Assembly (NCBI GenBank): GCA_010645155.1
Contig: JAAGOF010000064.1
Span: 1,924,793-1,988,792, forward strand
Reading direction: 5' to 3'
DNA: 64,000 bases
Source: Tigriopus japonicus
Lineage: Eukaryota > Arthropoda > Copepoda > Harpacticoida > Harpacticidae
Part shown: positions 14,240 to 27,800 of the stretch, piece by piece
How the letters are laid out: the number at the start of each line of letters is the position of its first letter
Position numbering within the stretch: the first letter of the stretch is position 1
Position numbers and translations under genes: made by a program
The notes under the pieces: model-generated
Database searches by the model: none
Seen by the model: only the letters and a program-made list of their open reading frames with translations
Told to the model about the DNA's origin: nothing

Positions 14240-17200
14240 CATTGACGGGATAAAGGTGCCCGCTTTCGATTGTCAACTCAAACAATGGATTTCGTGAAGG
14301 CATAAAAGACGAAAAAGAAGTACATAGGAGACGAAGAAGAACCCCAATGGCTTTGTGGATGGTTACCTACAATAAGGTACGAGGTTCTACGTATGCCCAT
14401 ACGTGGTAGGGGGGTCGATCGAGTGAGTTGCCACTAAATCACGCTTCCATATGCGAGTGTTCATGTGTGTTCCGTTTAGGCACCCGAAAGGTAATGTGAG
14501 ATACTTAAAGTGGCTATAGAGACAGATTTATTCGTTTCCATTCAATGCCGGCTGCTTGAATTGACATGAAAGGTAGACAAGCCCGAGCAGGATCCTTGAT
14601 TAGAGAGGTAGGGAGTCCTTTTCAGCCTTTTATTTGAGCACAGAGAGGTTGTAACCAGCCGAATGAGTCTCACTCGTCTTTGTCTCCAAGCAAGGAATTA
14701 CAAAGATCCCTCGATTTGTAGCAACCAACACTCGTAAGCAATAAGCACCCCAAATCAACGTCAATGAAAGCTGTTAGCTTCCGCCAGAAACCCATACAAC
14801 AGCTTTATTCATTCTAGTGGAATTGATTTTCAGGCCATCACCGATGGTGCCATGTTTACTAGGTTTCCCGATTTCTATCAACTACCAGGATAAGTTTGCG
14901 TCTGCTCCAAATATATGCACCCTCTGAGAATCTACCTGAGATAATAATAATGGGAATGAAAGGAACGAGTCTCCCTAAATCCGTCTCAATCCCCATTGAC
15001 TCGAATTCGTCTCTCTCCTCACCTTGTCTCCATTCTTTTTCACTCTTCGAAAAATTTGAATGTGCAATGATAAGCCACATTAGATGGGAAATAACGGCCC
15101 CCTCAAGTTATTAACCAACTTGTGAAGTAGCTTTATGTGCCATGGATTCTTGTTTGCATCTCTCAAATACATGCTGAAATTTTTCATTCCACCATAAATT
15201 ATTAATTTGAGCTACTTGTAACGAATTTTGCCCAAAACTGTATATATCTGACATCCGTGCAAAATCAGTTCAGAAACCAGCGGTGGTAGAGGTGATGAAC
15301 TCGGATTGTTTGGCTTTGGGATTTCAGGATAATTCACCCTAGTGTGCTCAATGACCAGGATAGGTATGCCGTTTCTCATGTGGACAGGCTCATCTCATCT
15401 CTCGCACTTACCCTGTCTGTCTCTTTCTGGCCGAATTCGATGTTGAAAAGCGGGTATAATCCTGAAAGGATGTCGATTCTCTCAGAGAGCAAGAGAGCGA
15501 GCCACTAACGGAGTGAGTGAGAAAGAACGAATGAAGCGGGCTATCACATTTCCAAAAATAGCAGAAAAAAACACAAACTCCCATATTCTGCCGCGCACCT
15601 CTCCGAATCCGTTCAATCGAATGGACTTACCACTACCTGTCTACGTTTGTGTATTTCCGAGCTTTGGAATGCTTGATGGCCTGGATGCGCCGTTCGCGTC
15701 GTTCGGACTAATGTCCCGATGCTTCTCGTCTCGAGTTTACCTTGACAGCTTTTTAACCTTACAAACAGTTTTTTCTCGCTCAAGGTAGCTTTGGAAATGG
15801 AGACAAAATCTCAAAAGAGAGCAAACACTTTCAAACATGACAACTTCAATCAACGACACTCGTATTGTGTCAACAGATCTCGCTGTCTCTCATCCTGCCC
15901 ACCTATCTATCCCTAATACTTGAATGAAGACGTGGTTGAAACAAGGGGCGCGAGTTGCTCAAATGAAAGGTGGGCGAGACCTTCAAAGGTCTTGGGCACC
16001 TATGTATGACACAACAAGTACACGGAAAATGGGCCTGACCTTCCTACCTGGATCGTTTTCAAAGGATGTTGATCGTTTGTCATTGCTAGACGATGGCCAC
16101 TAAACGATGTCTCATGTCACATGAACGACGGATGATGACCTCTTCACAGGAACTTTATCAAGTTCTCGAATTTCTTATGACTGAGTGAGCTTCTACCACG
16201 ACTACTACTCCATCCAGTGTCTAAAGCTGTGCTCCACCCACCCACGAACCCAGGCATGTGACGAGTTTGTTGATATTGTTCAGGTGCTCATGTCCTCTGG
16301 CTCTTTGAAGCCAGCCAGCAAGCAAGCAAGCTAGCTCAGCTCATCAGAACAAGGGTAATCATAACGCCAGAGGTGAACGGTGAACAAGAGGATCGAGCTC
16401 TTTGGCAGAGAGATTGCGTTTGAACTGGTATCAAAGGCAGAGCGTTACGGAGAAAACTTGTTGCGGAAGACAAATGCATACAGACGCCAATCAACAGCCA
16501 TCCTCTCGCACGGATGAGACAGTTCTGATATTGAAGTTGGCTGAAAGATGAGCTTTACTCCGGTCCTTGCTCGGCAAAGGTGAGTTAAGGTACACGTGAA
16601 GACTCCAGCCAGACTTGCCATTTGGTCCTAGCTCTAATTCAAATAGGAAGCTATGCAGGTTCACTTCATCTTTTTGAAGCTCAAGAGCCTAACGTATTCC
16701 CGGTCATTGGAGCGAACAGGAGTGAATATAGGCCAAATGAGACCAGATCGGACCAGACCACAACAATACCAGAAAGAAGATCTCTTGTTGAAAAAGAGGA
16801 CCTAATGAACCTTTATCCTCGGGTCTGAAAGCCTTCACAAATTGTTCCCTAATCATCACAACTCCATTTACCGAGTGTATACTATACCTTTGGATAATGC
16901 ACATTAGCCTTTTTCCCCTTTTTCTTCTCGGTCTTCTTCCTTGTTCCATGAACGACAGACAACCCACCCTTCAACCCATATTCTACCTATTTTCCGGCGC
17001 AAAAAGTTGCCATTAGGCTTGAATACCAGCATTGTTCCCTTCGTTCTTCGAATGAGATCTCTTCTCGAGCTGTGCTCACAGTCAAATCGGACATGACAAG
17101 CTCTGTCTTTCTTTCTTTCTCGTTCTCTCTCCTGAGCTCATTCATGTACTAGATGATTCTATCCAACATAAAGGATTCCTGCTCATGAGCCGAATTTTCT

Positions 17201-20200
17201 CCCTTTCTCTCCTCTCGACGACTGACTTTTAGCATCAGCCACATACGTACACTCTATTGAGTGTTCCAACAACCAGGTGGGAGCCTTGTGCTGGTTCCTA
17301 GATTTCTACCCCAAAATCCCTGGAGCGTTTTGTCACGTCCTCCACCTTGATGTCGGAAGGGCTTCTCCTAAGGATGAACATTTTGTTGTACTATACATTA
17401 AGAATCGCCACTCGTGGCATCGTGAGTAGGGTACAGTGTGCTCTAGTAGTAGTACAGCACTTCGTATGTATACGTACACTGTCAGCGTGTACTATGTGAA
17501 CATGTTAGTGAGCGTGGAGAAACAGACGAGAGAAAGTGAGAGAGGCTACGGAAAAGAGTTCAAGCTTGTGGGGACGTCGAAGACTACTACACACTGGAGA
17601 CTTTTGGAGAAAGGACCAATTCGAAAGGTAACGAGTGTTTTATGGAAATGAAAACCCAAGAGCTATTGCTGCTGTGTGCTCAGGATTTGTCTTTTCTCTT
17701 GTTCCCTTTGTCTCGATCTTTCTTGCCACTGCAATCAAGATGGGAACAAATCTGGTGGAACACATCCCGCCACTCACACTCTTCACAGCCTGCCAACTAC
17801 TCTGGCTGTGCTCAAATCAGAACGCTTAGCTTTTTGCAATTTCAGGCCAGATTGTCTGCAAAGAAAAGACATATACTTCTTCACATTAAGACTAGTGAAT
17901 AGCCTTAAAGAGCACCGCTTGGTGGTCCAATCTTTCGTTGTCGTCGTCGTCGCGTGGATTTTCCATTCCTTCCCAATGAGAATGAATCTCATCCAAAGCT
18001 TGATTCGTCTCAGAGTCGGGCTTTCAAATCGTCCTCAAACAAATGATGTTTCCATACAATGGGTCGCGCGTGTGGGTTTTACCTTTTGAAGTGGCCCAGT
18101 AGGTGTCCATATCATCCTCGTCATCCGATGTTGGTGTACTCGTTATTGAAATGACGCTGCAAAAATGGGAGCACTTCCCGGCTTTGGTAAACTGCTCAAC
18201 TACTGAAGTATTGTAACGGTACCATCAATACATACGGAGACATTTGTCTTTTCATTAGTACCTAAGAGCTCGTTCTCACTTTTTTGCCTTCTTGGTTTCA
18301 GTTTCGGGTGTGTGTGTCAATAAGATTTAGACTCTCGTTATGGATGGTTCAGTGTTAGTTGTCGATCTTTTCACTTTTTATAAGTCCATGAAGGTAAGGA
18401 AAAAGGGGTGTGGGGACTCCAAACCCTGACCCAATGGCTCTCTCTGTATTTTTTGCTCCTGCTCGGAAATGCCATTTACTAGGGCTTACCGATAGTCGTT
18501 GCTCACATTTATACCTCGGAGCGAAATGGTCGATGGACCCTGAGCCAAGGCACGAACAGCCCTTTCAGTTCATAGTACGTAGCAACACCAGCATCGAAAC
18601 AAAAAAGTATATCCCCTTTTATCCCATTTATATTGAGATTGGAGGAGACCTTTGAATCAGGAAATTGCCCTCGGGATGGTTGGTGGTTAAGGCAAGAACG
18701 AGGAGATTGAGCAACGTAAAGATCAAATTATTTGTCTGAGCTGCCTGAACCGAGAACCATTTGTTATTACACCTCCTCGAGCGAACCTCACCCAAAGATC
18801 TCGTCATGATTGAACAAATCTCGAGCAATCCAATGGAATTCTAACCTGGGACCCCGAAGCAAATGCCGGCCCAGGGTCATTAATTCTGAAAAGTTCCCTC
18901 TGCAATCCATTCAATTCAACAACTCTTCGCACTAACCTAGAACCCATGGTCGATCAAACCGACCGACCAACCAACCAACAATCGGTATACGTAGACGAGG
19001 CGAGTACTGGAGATCCTCAAACCTCCTGCTTCTTTGATGCAGAAGAATTTCTCCGAGCATGAACAGGCACGAGCCAGTCATCATGACCCCCCCCCCTTTT
19101 CCTATCCTGAGAGGAGCCAAGAAGAGGCTGCGAGGCTGTTGAAGGAGAGTGAAAAAGAAAGGGAGGATAGGTTGGTTGGTTGCTCGGTCGGTCGTACCTC
19201 TATTGTAGGATTTTCGGAAGCAAGATGCCTGGGAGGATAGCTGGTTGTTCCAGCGATCTTCTTTAAAATTCCACATCACTTTCGGATCGTGCACCGTCAT
19301 TTTCCCTCGAGTTGAGCAGGAAATCTTTATAGCGATTGGAGCTCGAGCGAGGTGATGGATTGGGTTGGAACCTCTGCAGCATCGTGTTCTCGTTCCTTCG
19401 GCAATACGAGCTGCATAGTTTTAAATCAAGTCAGGTCGTCCGTGAAAGTGAAATCATCTGCACCAATCTAAAGTCTAGTGCAATTTGAAGGAGTCTGAAA
19501 GCATGGCTCTGTCAGCTCAATCCATTTTACTGACCCTTGATTCAGGTTGATGGCTACAGGGGCAAACTAGCTTCCTCGATAGATAGGTACGTACGTGCCG
19601 TTGTTTCGATATTGTGGTCACAAGCCACGACAAACGAGACGGACGCCAACCTTTACGAGAGCTCAAATGTGCCCAACGTTCCGGCCAATCGATCGACCGG
19701 GGGAAATCGACAAGGAAACACTGGCACACTCGCAGCAAATCTGATTCATCATGATCATCATCCCCTGACATCGACTCCATTCCTTGCACATGGTCACCAT
19801 CGCAGAGCAAAACAGGCGACGGGGTCCCTACCCATACTGCTCCTACTTCATGTTGTAGATGACTATGGAAGGAGACGGTGTGACAAGGTTCACGGGACAG
19901 AATAATATTGCCTCTGCGGCGATCCCTTTGGCTCGAAAGTCGTCTTGCCACAATGATCAGTAACAGTAACGACATCAACAACAACAACATCGGCAGTAGA
20001 GTACCTCTGCAACCCAAAAACAGTACCAACGTGTTTGACTGGGTACATATCAGCATTTTCACTCGCGCACACACGCACACACTTCCACGGAAAACAGTTC
20101 ATCTCTCATCATCCGGCTTCTACTGGATACAATGGCTCGTTCGTACGATCCAGTAGTATCTTCTTTTCCTTTGACTCACTGATTCAGGATATGGACCAAA

Positions 20201-21590
20201 GGGAACCGAGAAAGGGAGAACGAACGACGAGATGGAGGAGGAGGAAGGCGTATTCTGGCAAAGAATGCATTCAAAACATCAACCCACCGCAACAAACCAA
20301 CGGTGGATAATGCTCTCTGGCCGGTAAAGGAAAATCCACTCATTGTATTCCAGTAGAAAACTATGGACTGATGGGCAGCTCGACTCGGACGCAAGCGGAG
20401 CACTCAATTACTTTGGCTAAGAAAAAGACATGTCTGTGGGTGAGGATTGATGCTTCTTTCTCGTTTTCGTCTTCTGCTCTGATCAAATAGCCCATTAATG
20501 ACGAGCCACCTTTCGTCGAAAGCACTCTACTTTGCGGCGATTCCCTAAAGCACGTAAGAGAAAAGAACAAGAGCCAATCAATAGTTCTTGCCTCATCATC
20601 ATCATGCAACGCCGGTCGGTCATATGAAATGGCCTTCCTCAGCCAGTGAAACAAAAGGGATTGGAAGCCAGGTAGAACTAAGATCCGCCAAGGGGAGGAG
20701 TCAAACACACAGGTAGATATCTCCGTCGAATCCCATGGCTCTTAGACATTTAGGAACCCCGCGAACTATAAAACCAGGCAGGCCGTTTCTTGGTTGTGGA
20801 TAGTAGTGGTTGTGGTAGTTGTTGTTGTTTCTATGGTTGGTGAAGGTGGGGTGGGCATGCAATCGGCAATCGTGATGATAGGGACTGGTTGCGACTTACA
20901 ACGAGATGAGATCGGCATGACTATGAATATCATCACGGCTTCACATTCGGTCATTGGAACGTGGGAGGTTATTGGATTTGTTGGTTGACAGGTTAGGTCC
21001 TAACTGTCATTGCATTGCGGTGGGGGGATTGATTACGATTGAGAGCACGGTTAAGGTGGTCAAACATTACGAGGAGATTGGGGTCATTTCAGACTATGAG
21101 ATGAATGATTGGATGGATGGGTGGATGCACAGCTACTTTACGTATTGTAATTCATTTTGGTTTGGGGCGCGTTAGATTTAAACATGCTAGGGCAAGGTGC
21201 TTACCAGTTTTCCTCTGAGGTTTGGCCTGTTTTCTGCGGCCTCCGTTAAGGAGACATTGTGCTGAGGTGATGCCCATGGGTCGAGTTTGACCTCGTAAGC
21301 TCGTGGTGGTGGTGTTGTTATTGATGTTATTGATGGTGGGGTTCACAGTTGCAGCGGCGTTGGGTGCAAAGGTAGCCATGCTTGAGTAACATTCAGAACT
21401 TAATACACTTTCGTTCGGTGGTAAGGCTCAAAAACACAAAGATGGATCAAAAACAGAAAAAATGGAGAGAGGAGGACGGGAGAATGACAATCAAGCAGGT
21501 GAACGCGGTAAAGGTAAGGACTCTACTAATATCGGTGGTGTTGCCTTTTGGGTTTTCTCATCTTTTCGCGCGGATGATGATGGTACCACA

Positions 21591-21635
21591 AGCAAGCAAG
21601 CAACCAACCAACCAACCAACCAACCGACCGACCCA
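21591..21635 (+). repeat. (AAGC)n-(AACC)n-(GACC)n tetranucleotide repeat
   Basis: Three AAGC units, then about six AACC units, then GACC units. The unit drifts one base at a time along the array. Confidence 0.9.
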
Positions 21636-21778
21636 CCAAGCTAGCAACCAACCCACCAGCCACCAGCAGTCAGTACTAGGCAAACCACTAGCGATGAACT
21701 GATGTTGTACCCAAAAACCTGCCCGTTACGTGCGTACCGCGAGCTCCCCTGCACAACACCACCCTGGGTTCGTCTCCA

Positions 21779-21886
21779 TTCGTTCGTTCGTTCGTTCCTT
21801 CACTTCTTGGGCTCCTCCAGTTGTCACTATCGAGGAGTATGTACTAGTGGGTATGTGTGTACGTTCGTTCGTTCGTTCGTTCGTTC
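21779..21886 (+). repeat. Two (TTCG)n arrays 60 bases apart
   Basis: TTCG tandems lie at about 21779-21797 and 21861-21886. The same unit occurs on the other strand at 43785-43820. Confidence 0.9.
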
Positions 21887-23064
21887 CTTCAGACCATCAT
21901 GGGTCTCTCCTCTAGATGGTGGGTATACCACCGCCAACATCACATACTCACCACGGCTTCGACCAAATCCACCCTTCCCTACGTATACGGACACTCAGTC
22001 CAATCCAACCCAAGAAGGAAGCACACGTTGAGAATCAGCGAATACTGTGGAGAGAAAGAGGGGGAAGCCAACGTACGACAGGGACCTTTCCCTACTGCAT
22101 CTGCCTCAAAGGGGACACGAAGAGGAACACGATCAACCAGGCAACAACACATCTACGTACGTCGTTCATGCAACTGCTTCTCTCTCTCTCTCTTTCTGGT
22201 TCTCCATCCCCTTCTTTCGCTCTCTTTCTCTGAGTTCGAGTGCGTTACTGGGTTCAAGTCTGATTCTTCTTCCCCCATGATGCCAGTCAGGCAAGTCCCT
22301 ATAACACGGTGAATTTCCCCTTGTACCGACCCGAGATGTTGTCAGAATGAGCGAGGGACTAACGCCCCAAAAAACGTGTGCCAGCATCAAAAACAGGAGG
22401 AACGCGGAACAACACCGACCACCAGAGAGGAGGAACACGGGAGGAACCCAACGACCAGCGAGATGATGAACAAGAAGAAGAAGAAGGGAAGAGAAGAGTC
22501 GTCCGTCTTGACTGTCTGAGCAGCCTCTTTTTATCGTATCCCAACAGCACTCAAACCATTGTGAACGAGCCTAGTCCAAAGGGGTGCAATGGAGATGCTA
22601 GTATGGGTGTGCACCCACCTCCAAAGACGAAGGAAACCTTATAGTAATGGCTACTGGAACCAAGTTGGCAATCCATGTGCTCTCCTGGTCCTCTGTATTT
22701 GGGTCCTGTTCCATCCAGTTCTCCTGTTTTCATGATGGCTTTGTGCAGTGTAAGAGAGGACGGGAAGAACGGTGAGGGGACGACGAAAGCCCCACTTTAG
22801 AAATGATGCCTCTTCTTCTCCTTGCAGTGGAATCAACGCACGAAAAACCAAACGAAGGAGGAGGATTGGGAACGCTAGCTGTGCAATGGACAACAGAGTT
22901 GGTTGCCCTCTCATGCCACTGCACACGGGAACTCAGGATCGACGATGGGGAACGTTGGAACACGATGAGATTGGGATGTAGAGTGGAGCTGGGAGGGCCA
23001 GAGATGCTTTTGGCACACGACGGCCTCAGGAATGGAAAGAACCAAGGAAGAGATGACAGGAGAC

Positions 23065-23212
23065 GAAGCTCTTTTCAAAGAGAGAGAGAGACGAAGGAAC
23101 AAGAGAGAGGGAGAACCAAGGAAGGGCACCCACTCACCCACACTGGAACACGCTTCGAGGAACGAGAAACAGGAATAAGAAAGAGAAGAAGAGAAGAGAA
23201 GGGAAGGTAGTG
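23065..23212 (+). repeat. Purine-rich (GA)n tract
   Basis: About 150 bases are dominated by GAGA, GAAG and GGAA runs. It is non-coding as far as can be seen and lies 3' of the secreted FN3-like gene. Confidence 0.8.
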
Positions 23213-23553
23213 AGGTGAAAGAGGGAGCTAATGCTAACGACGGCGAGGAGAAAATTCCACCTTTCTTCGCCTATTCTCCTGCGTTTTTTACGTGGACCAT
23301 GATGATAATGACGTTGGTAGAGAAAAAGGTTGGAGAGGGACTCAAAACCATGACGGGGGGAAGGGAAAGAACCAAACCTGGAAGGTAAGGACACCTAGCG
23401 ACAAATTCCAGAACTTGAAAGGTAAATACAAGGTGTTCTACATGTGTTGACAAAAGGTGAATGAGTATTGGAATGCACAAAAGCGACATGAGACTTCACA
23501 CAAAATGAATAGAAATTAAATCAAGATTGATTTCTAACGCAGCCTTCTCAAAG

Positions 23554-24756
23554 TTAGCCGAAAAGAGCCTCGGTATTATTAGGAGATCCTCCAAGGCCAC
23601 CACCACCACCCAAACCTCCACCTCCTCCTCCTCCTCCTCCACCGAAAACGCCATCAGTCTCAGATCGCCTTCGCGCAAGAAAATCCTCGAGGCCTTGGAA
23701 GAAGCTTTCTTTGAAGGCATGAAATACTTGAAGTCCAATTTTCTCATATTCTTGCTTTAGCCCATCAATCTTGGACTGAAGTCGTTGATTCTCTTCTTGT
23801 ATTTCGGCCATTTGCTCCGACAAATCAGGCGTAGTACTTTGAGGCATGGTTGAGACATCGGGCAGTTCAGTGGTTGATGTTGGAGCAGGCGTGGTCACAA
23901 TGCAAGAGGGTGGGGTCCAATAAGATATGGTGTGCTCATTCGTCAAACCGAAGACTCTGAGGTAGAACTCGTAGTCCAATTCACAGGGCACAATCACGCT
24001 TGAGACCTCAAAATCGAACTTGGGCTGTTGGAAAGGCCGTCCGATGGTGCGAGAAAATCCGGTTTCATTGTAAAGCGTGTCGTAGTAATCGATGACGAAG
24101 TGGGACAAACATTCAGGATAATCGATATCCGAGAGCTTCCACGAAACTTTGATGGTGAACTCTTCGGGGGCTTCGGTGAATTGGGGGGCCAGGGCGTCAT
24201 CTGCGGGCATGGGTTCCCCATAACGGCTATGATATTGTTGCTGGACCCTTTGACGTTCCCTCCGCCTTTGGGCTCTCCTATCAAGTTCCGTCATTTCACC
24301 TTTTCTTCGTTCTGTAACGGTGGGTGGGGTGATAAATTTAGGCGTATATTCCAATTTGTAGCCGACAACTTCAGAATACATCTTGAAATCTTCCCGCATT
24401 CCTTTCCAGTCTTCCGATGCAATCACTTTGAAGAAGTATTCGGTACAAGGGATCACATCAATTTCCACACTCCTGCGATGCCGATTGATTCTCGAGGTCA
24501 TTTGGACCGTTCCCCCCGGGTTCTGTCGTTGAAAATATTCCACTTGGAAGTAGTCAACACATTTGAAATTCTCCATTCTTCCCCACATCAATCTAATTTT
24601 GTTCGGCACCACTGAATTCTGCTCATCTAGAACTGGCACAACCATGGGCTTCTCGACGAACCAAAATGGATTTTGGAACGGGCATCCACTCCAACTTGGA
24701 CAAATTTGGAACAAGAGCAACGCGAATGTCGTGATCTGAGTCTGTATTGACGCCAT
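23554..24756 (-). CDS. Secreted protein with two fibronectin-III-like domains, coiled coil and Gly-rich tail
   Basis: This is a single open frame of 400 residues. The start chosen is the ATG followed by a typical signal peptide (hydrophobic FALLLF, then polar/small residues, mature from about residue 24). Two similar beta-sandwich domains follow (about 36-140 and 185-285). Each has a Trp in strand B (W58, W206) and a matched Cys pair (C66/C104, C216/C258) in the pattern x-C-x2-Y/H-F-x-V-x-Y, then V-I/x-P-C-x-x-Y-F. A charged Arg/Gln-rich linker (150-180) separates them. Then come a Thr/Pro linker (286-312) ending the second domain, a predicted coiled coil (316-342), an amphipathic helix, and a Gly run (372-390). 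There is no transmembrane segment or GPI signal, so secretion is likely. Function is unknown; the FN3-like domains suggest protein binding and the helix suggests oligomerisation. No intron is needed within the frame, but TTTCCTCTCTGCAATTGAAG just before the ATG could be the acceptor of a 5' UTR intron. The frame continues upstream without another good start. Confidence 0.85.
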   Translation of the reverse strand: MASIQTQITTFALLLFQICPSWSGCPFQNPFWFVEKPMVVPVLDEQNSVVPNKIRLMWGRMENFKCVDYFQVEYFQRQNPGGTVQMTSRINRHRRSVEIDVIPCTEYFFKVIASEDWKGMREDFKMYSEVVGYKLEYTPKFITPPTVTERRKGEMTELDRRAQRRRERQRVQQQYHSRYGEPMPADDALAPQFTEAPEEFTIKVSWKLSDIDYPECLSHFVIDYYDTLYNETGFSRTIGRPFQQPKFDFEVSSVIVPCELDYEFYLRVFGLTNEHTISYWTPPSCIVTTPAPTSTTELPDVSTMPQSTTPDLSEQMAEIQEENQRLQSKIDGLKQEYEKIGLQVFHAFKESFFQGLEDFLARRRSETDGVFGGGGGGGGGGLGGGGGLGGSPNNTEALFG

Positions 24757-24859
24757 TTTAACTTCAATTGCAGAGAGGAAATGACCAAGGAAGGGGAAGA
24801 TGAGGACTCTGGTAGCATCCTGCATGTGAAACGAGGGGATGGATCGTTTCGCTCTCAAA

Positions 24860-27800
24860 TATCAAGCTCAATACTCCAATGCACGACTCCTATTTTCAAC
24901 TTGGGTAAGACACCCTTAATAAATTTAGAATTGAACTTTGCTAAAAGCAAAGAATTTTTCTAAAGTTCAAAATGATGCCAATCGAAAGAACAGCCATGAA
25001 AAGTATTTCTCCAAATGAGTTTCTAGACATCCACACATGGAAAATCTCTAAGAGGAGACCTTGTCTGTTGTTGTGATAAAGTGGAATCTACTCTACGTAT
25101 AAAGGCCTTGCTGAATCCTGCTCTAAAAGAGGCTTGTAGCAGGCCCTTGGCCAGATTTCTGTACTTAGAGGGCCAGCCCCAAGTTTTTGAGACTATTGCT
25201 TGAGCATTAGTAGGAATGGGTGAACGAGTCCTTCTGTCAAATTTCCACACTCTCTTCAACATTGGGGCAACTTGGAGACCCACAGCAACATACGTACACG
25301 CTCCAAACATTTGCTCACGTGGTTTCTACCGTAGTACCTAAATCATTATCGACCAATGTCAGTTCATACGTCATTGTCACAAGATAATGAATGGTCGTAC
25401 TCTTTGCACTTTTCCTTTCTGACTTCACCATCCACTACTAATCCATCTATATCGGGCAATATAATGCATTTCGACCAGGTCTATTAGCCCTACAGATTTT
25501 TGCAGAAACCATTACCAGCTTTCTAGAGGTGGAAATCCATGTATGGAACATGTGGTCTAGTGATAAATACTATAATTTGGATGAACGATAGTAATGGTCT
25601 GAAAATAGGTTATGCTCTACAGTGACATCATAATGGTTTTCTCAACTGACCCTCGAGATCAACAGGCCAAAAGCACAAGGGGAAATCACTTCTTTTCCCC
25701 CTTTTATTTTATGTTGTCAAGAACTGAGAAGGAGCGAAAGTCTCTCACATTTACCCTTCTCTTTCTTGCCCTTCCACCGACCAACGTCACTTTGAAGCAA
25801 GTAAACAGTCTGTTAACTCTAACAAATGACCCCTCTTGGTCCAGGTTTACCCAAGAGTAAGTGGTCACTATATTTCTTTCCTTATCAGCCAATTCCTGGT
25901 TCCTGCCCCATTCATAGAGAAAACGGGAGAGCTTCACCATCATAGAAGTATAAAATTTCAAGGAACTTTGTCTGGCTTTGCTTCATGTGAGAGAAGTGTT
26001 TGAATTCTAAAGCACTTCAGGTTCAAATTCTAGGTAACTTCATGTTTATTAGAAACAAGTTGAAGGCGGTACAAATATTCTTATCAAATCTGTGAGTGGA
26101 GGTCCATCGGAGGCAATTGAATGTAACCGACACTTTGACCGCAGTGGTCAGAGGGTCCCTGGATCATTTTGAAACACGGAAAGTCACGACCACTCATCAA
26201 CCTTTCAGGTTTTCCGTCTGGGACCAGGTGATAACGACCAAAGGTTCCAAAGGTCCCTCTCTCTCCTGGGCAATTTCAAACTTAATACCCGTAACGAAAT
26301 TTCTCGGCTACAGACCATAAATCTGGCCCTTGGAGCCATAAAGACCCTTGACCGGTTCCAAGATGACGATGATACCATGGCAAAGGAAATGTGCACGAAC
26401 ATCATCTACTTTGGTCCAATTTAGCTCCAGCCTCTTTTTCTCTGGAACCCTTCTCTTTCACAATCAACAGGACTATTGTTCTGAAGGAGGCATTATTTCC
26501 TTCAATCATAAGGATCAGAAAAAGCCTCTTTTGGTCATCGTAAGTACCTCTCAGAGGAGTTCTCACAAAACCCTGTGAGGGTCTAATCATAATCATCTCC
26601 CGGTCTACGGTAGGTTAAGGGATCCAGGCTCTTGTGCCATTCTAATGAGGAACACTTTCCACGAATGTCCGATCAGCAACGCACTCAGTTTCTTTGGTGG
26701 TGGACCTTGCTGTTGCAACAAATTCTGGATAAGCTCGCTCAAAGCACTTGACACGTCCGAAAGATTATTCAGGTATTGTTCTTTATCGATTTTTGGAAGG
26801 GTTCTCTTAACCGATGAATAATGGAATTCCAAGAGGAACGTTAGAACCCCGTTCAATCACAAGAGGTTAAATCAACAATTCAGAACGAAGTAGTCTGCCA
26901 AGAGCATTCTTTATCAGACTACGGATGATGCTAGGTGCATCATCACATCATCCTACTGCGACAACGAATGGGCCATGGGAAATATTTTCGAGGGGCTTTT
27001 TCTGAGTGAATCACTCTGTCTATTGAGAACAAAGGGAAGCGAGTCTCGTGTGGTAATGGTGATTGGAATGCTTTTAATGGCATCACTTGATATCCTTACT
27101 CACGTGTCAATCTTGTGCTAATCCTGCGGAGATGCTATCTTTAAATACACATTCGGCCATTTGTTCAGTGTTGCCAAATATTCCAATCATCAAGGAAATA
27201 ATCCGGTTGGCAATAATCTCACTTGGAATTCCATCAACCCAAGTTCTAAAATGTTTCAAAGTGTCAGATTCTTGTGCCATTTGTCACGTGAATTGATTTT
27301 TCAACCACTGGCCAAATTGTAAAGTTGATTAGTGGCAACACCTCCACCAGATACCTACGTATGTAAGTTCGGGTGGATCTTGTTACACACTTTCCAAATA
27401 CGAGTACAACCCCACACTCACGGATGAATAGCTACGAATAGAAAATTAAAGAGTCGAGACCAAAGGTAACAACGTGAAGGGTAGCATATTTCTAAAGATC
27501 CCAGACGGCAGAAGTAACAACCAGTTCGAGACCAAATGTTTCAATCATTTTGATTTCCTTTTGGGTTACTCTGAAGCGTGAGCGAAAAAACTAACAACGC
27601 AAATAAAAAAAAGTGCAGCTGCTTAAGACCAATATCAAGAGAAGAGAACCACGTGAAGGAAGTGAAGAGGATCAACTCACGTTGGTAGCATTTCTAACAA
27701 TAAATTCTTCCTCGGCTTTTCTCAATGAACTTCCAGTCAATTCGGAGCCAATTTTCACCTTTAGCTGATATGTTTGGTTTTTCGAATTGGTTCTCCCGTC

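Larger units (their letters stand above)
1..23553. other. Long non-coding region, no supported gene
   Basis: Open frames here are short, with biased composition (Ser, Arg, Leu, Phe), and lack paired splice sites in compatible phase. The longest (19517-20080 minus, 187 codons) starts at a non-ATG codon and overlaps an equally open plus-strand frame. The region is rich in microsatellites and pyrimidine tracts, listed separately, and in TACGTA palindromes. It may be intergenic or introns of genes outside the window. Confidence 0.6.

Noticed and set aside
19517..20080. 187-codon minus-strand open frame
   Set aside because: It starts at a non-ATG codon, is rich in Leu/Arg/Ser/His without a domain, and overlaps an equally long plus-strand frame through repeat-rich DNA. 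No splice or promoter support.
24757..24858. Longer N-terminus for the secreted FN3-like protein
   Set aside because: The frame upstream begins at TTG. Starting at 24756 places a clean signal peptide at the N-terminus, whereas the extension would bury it.
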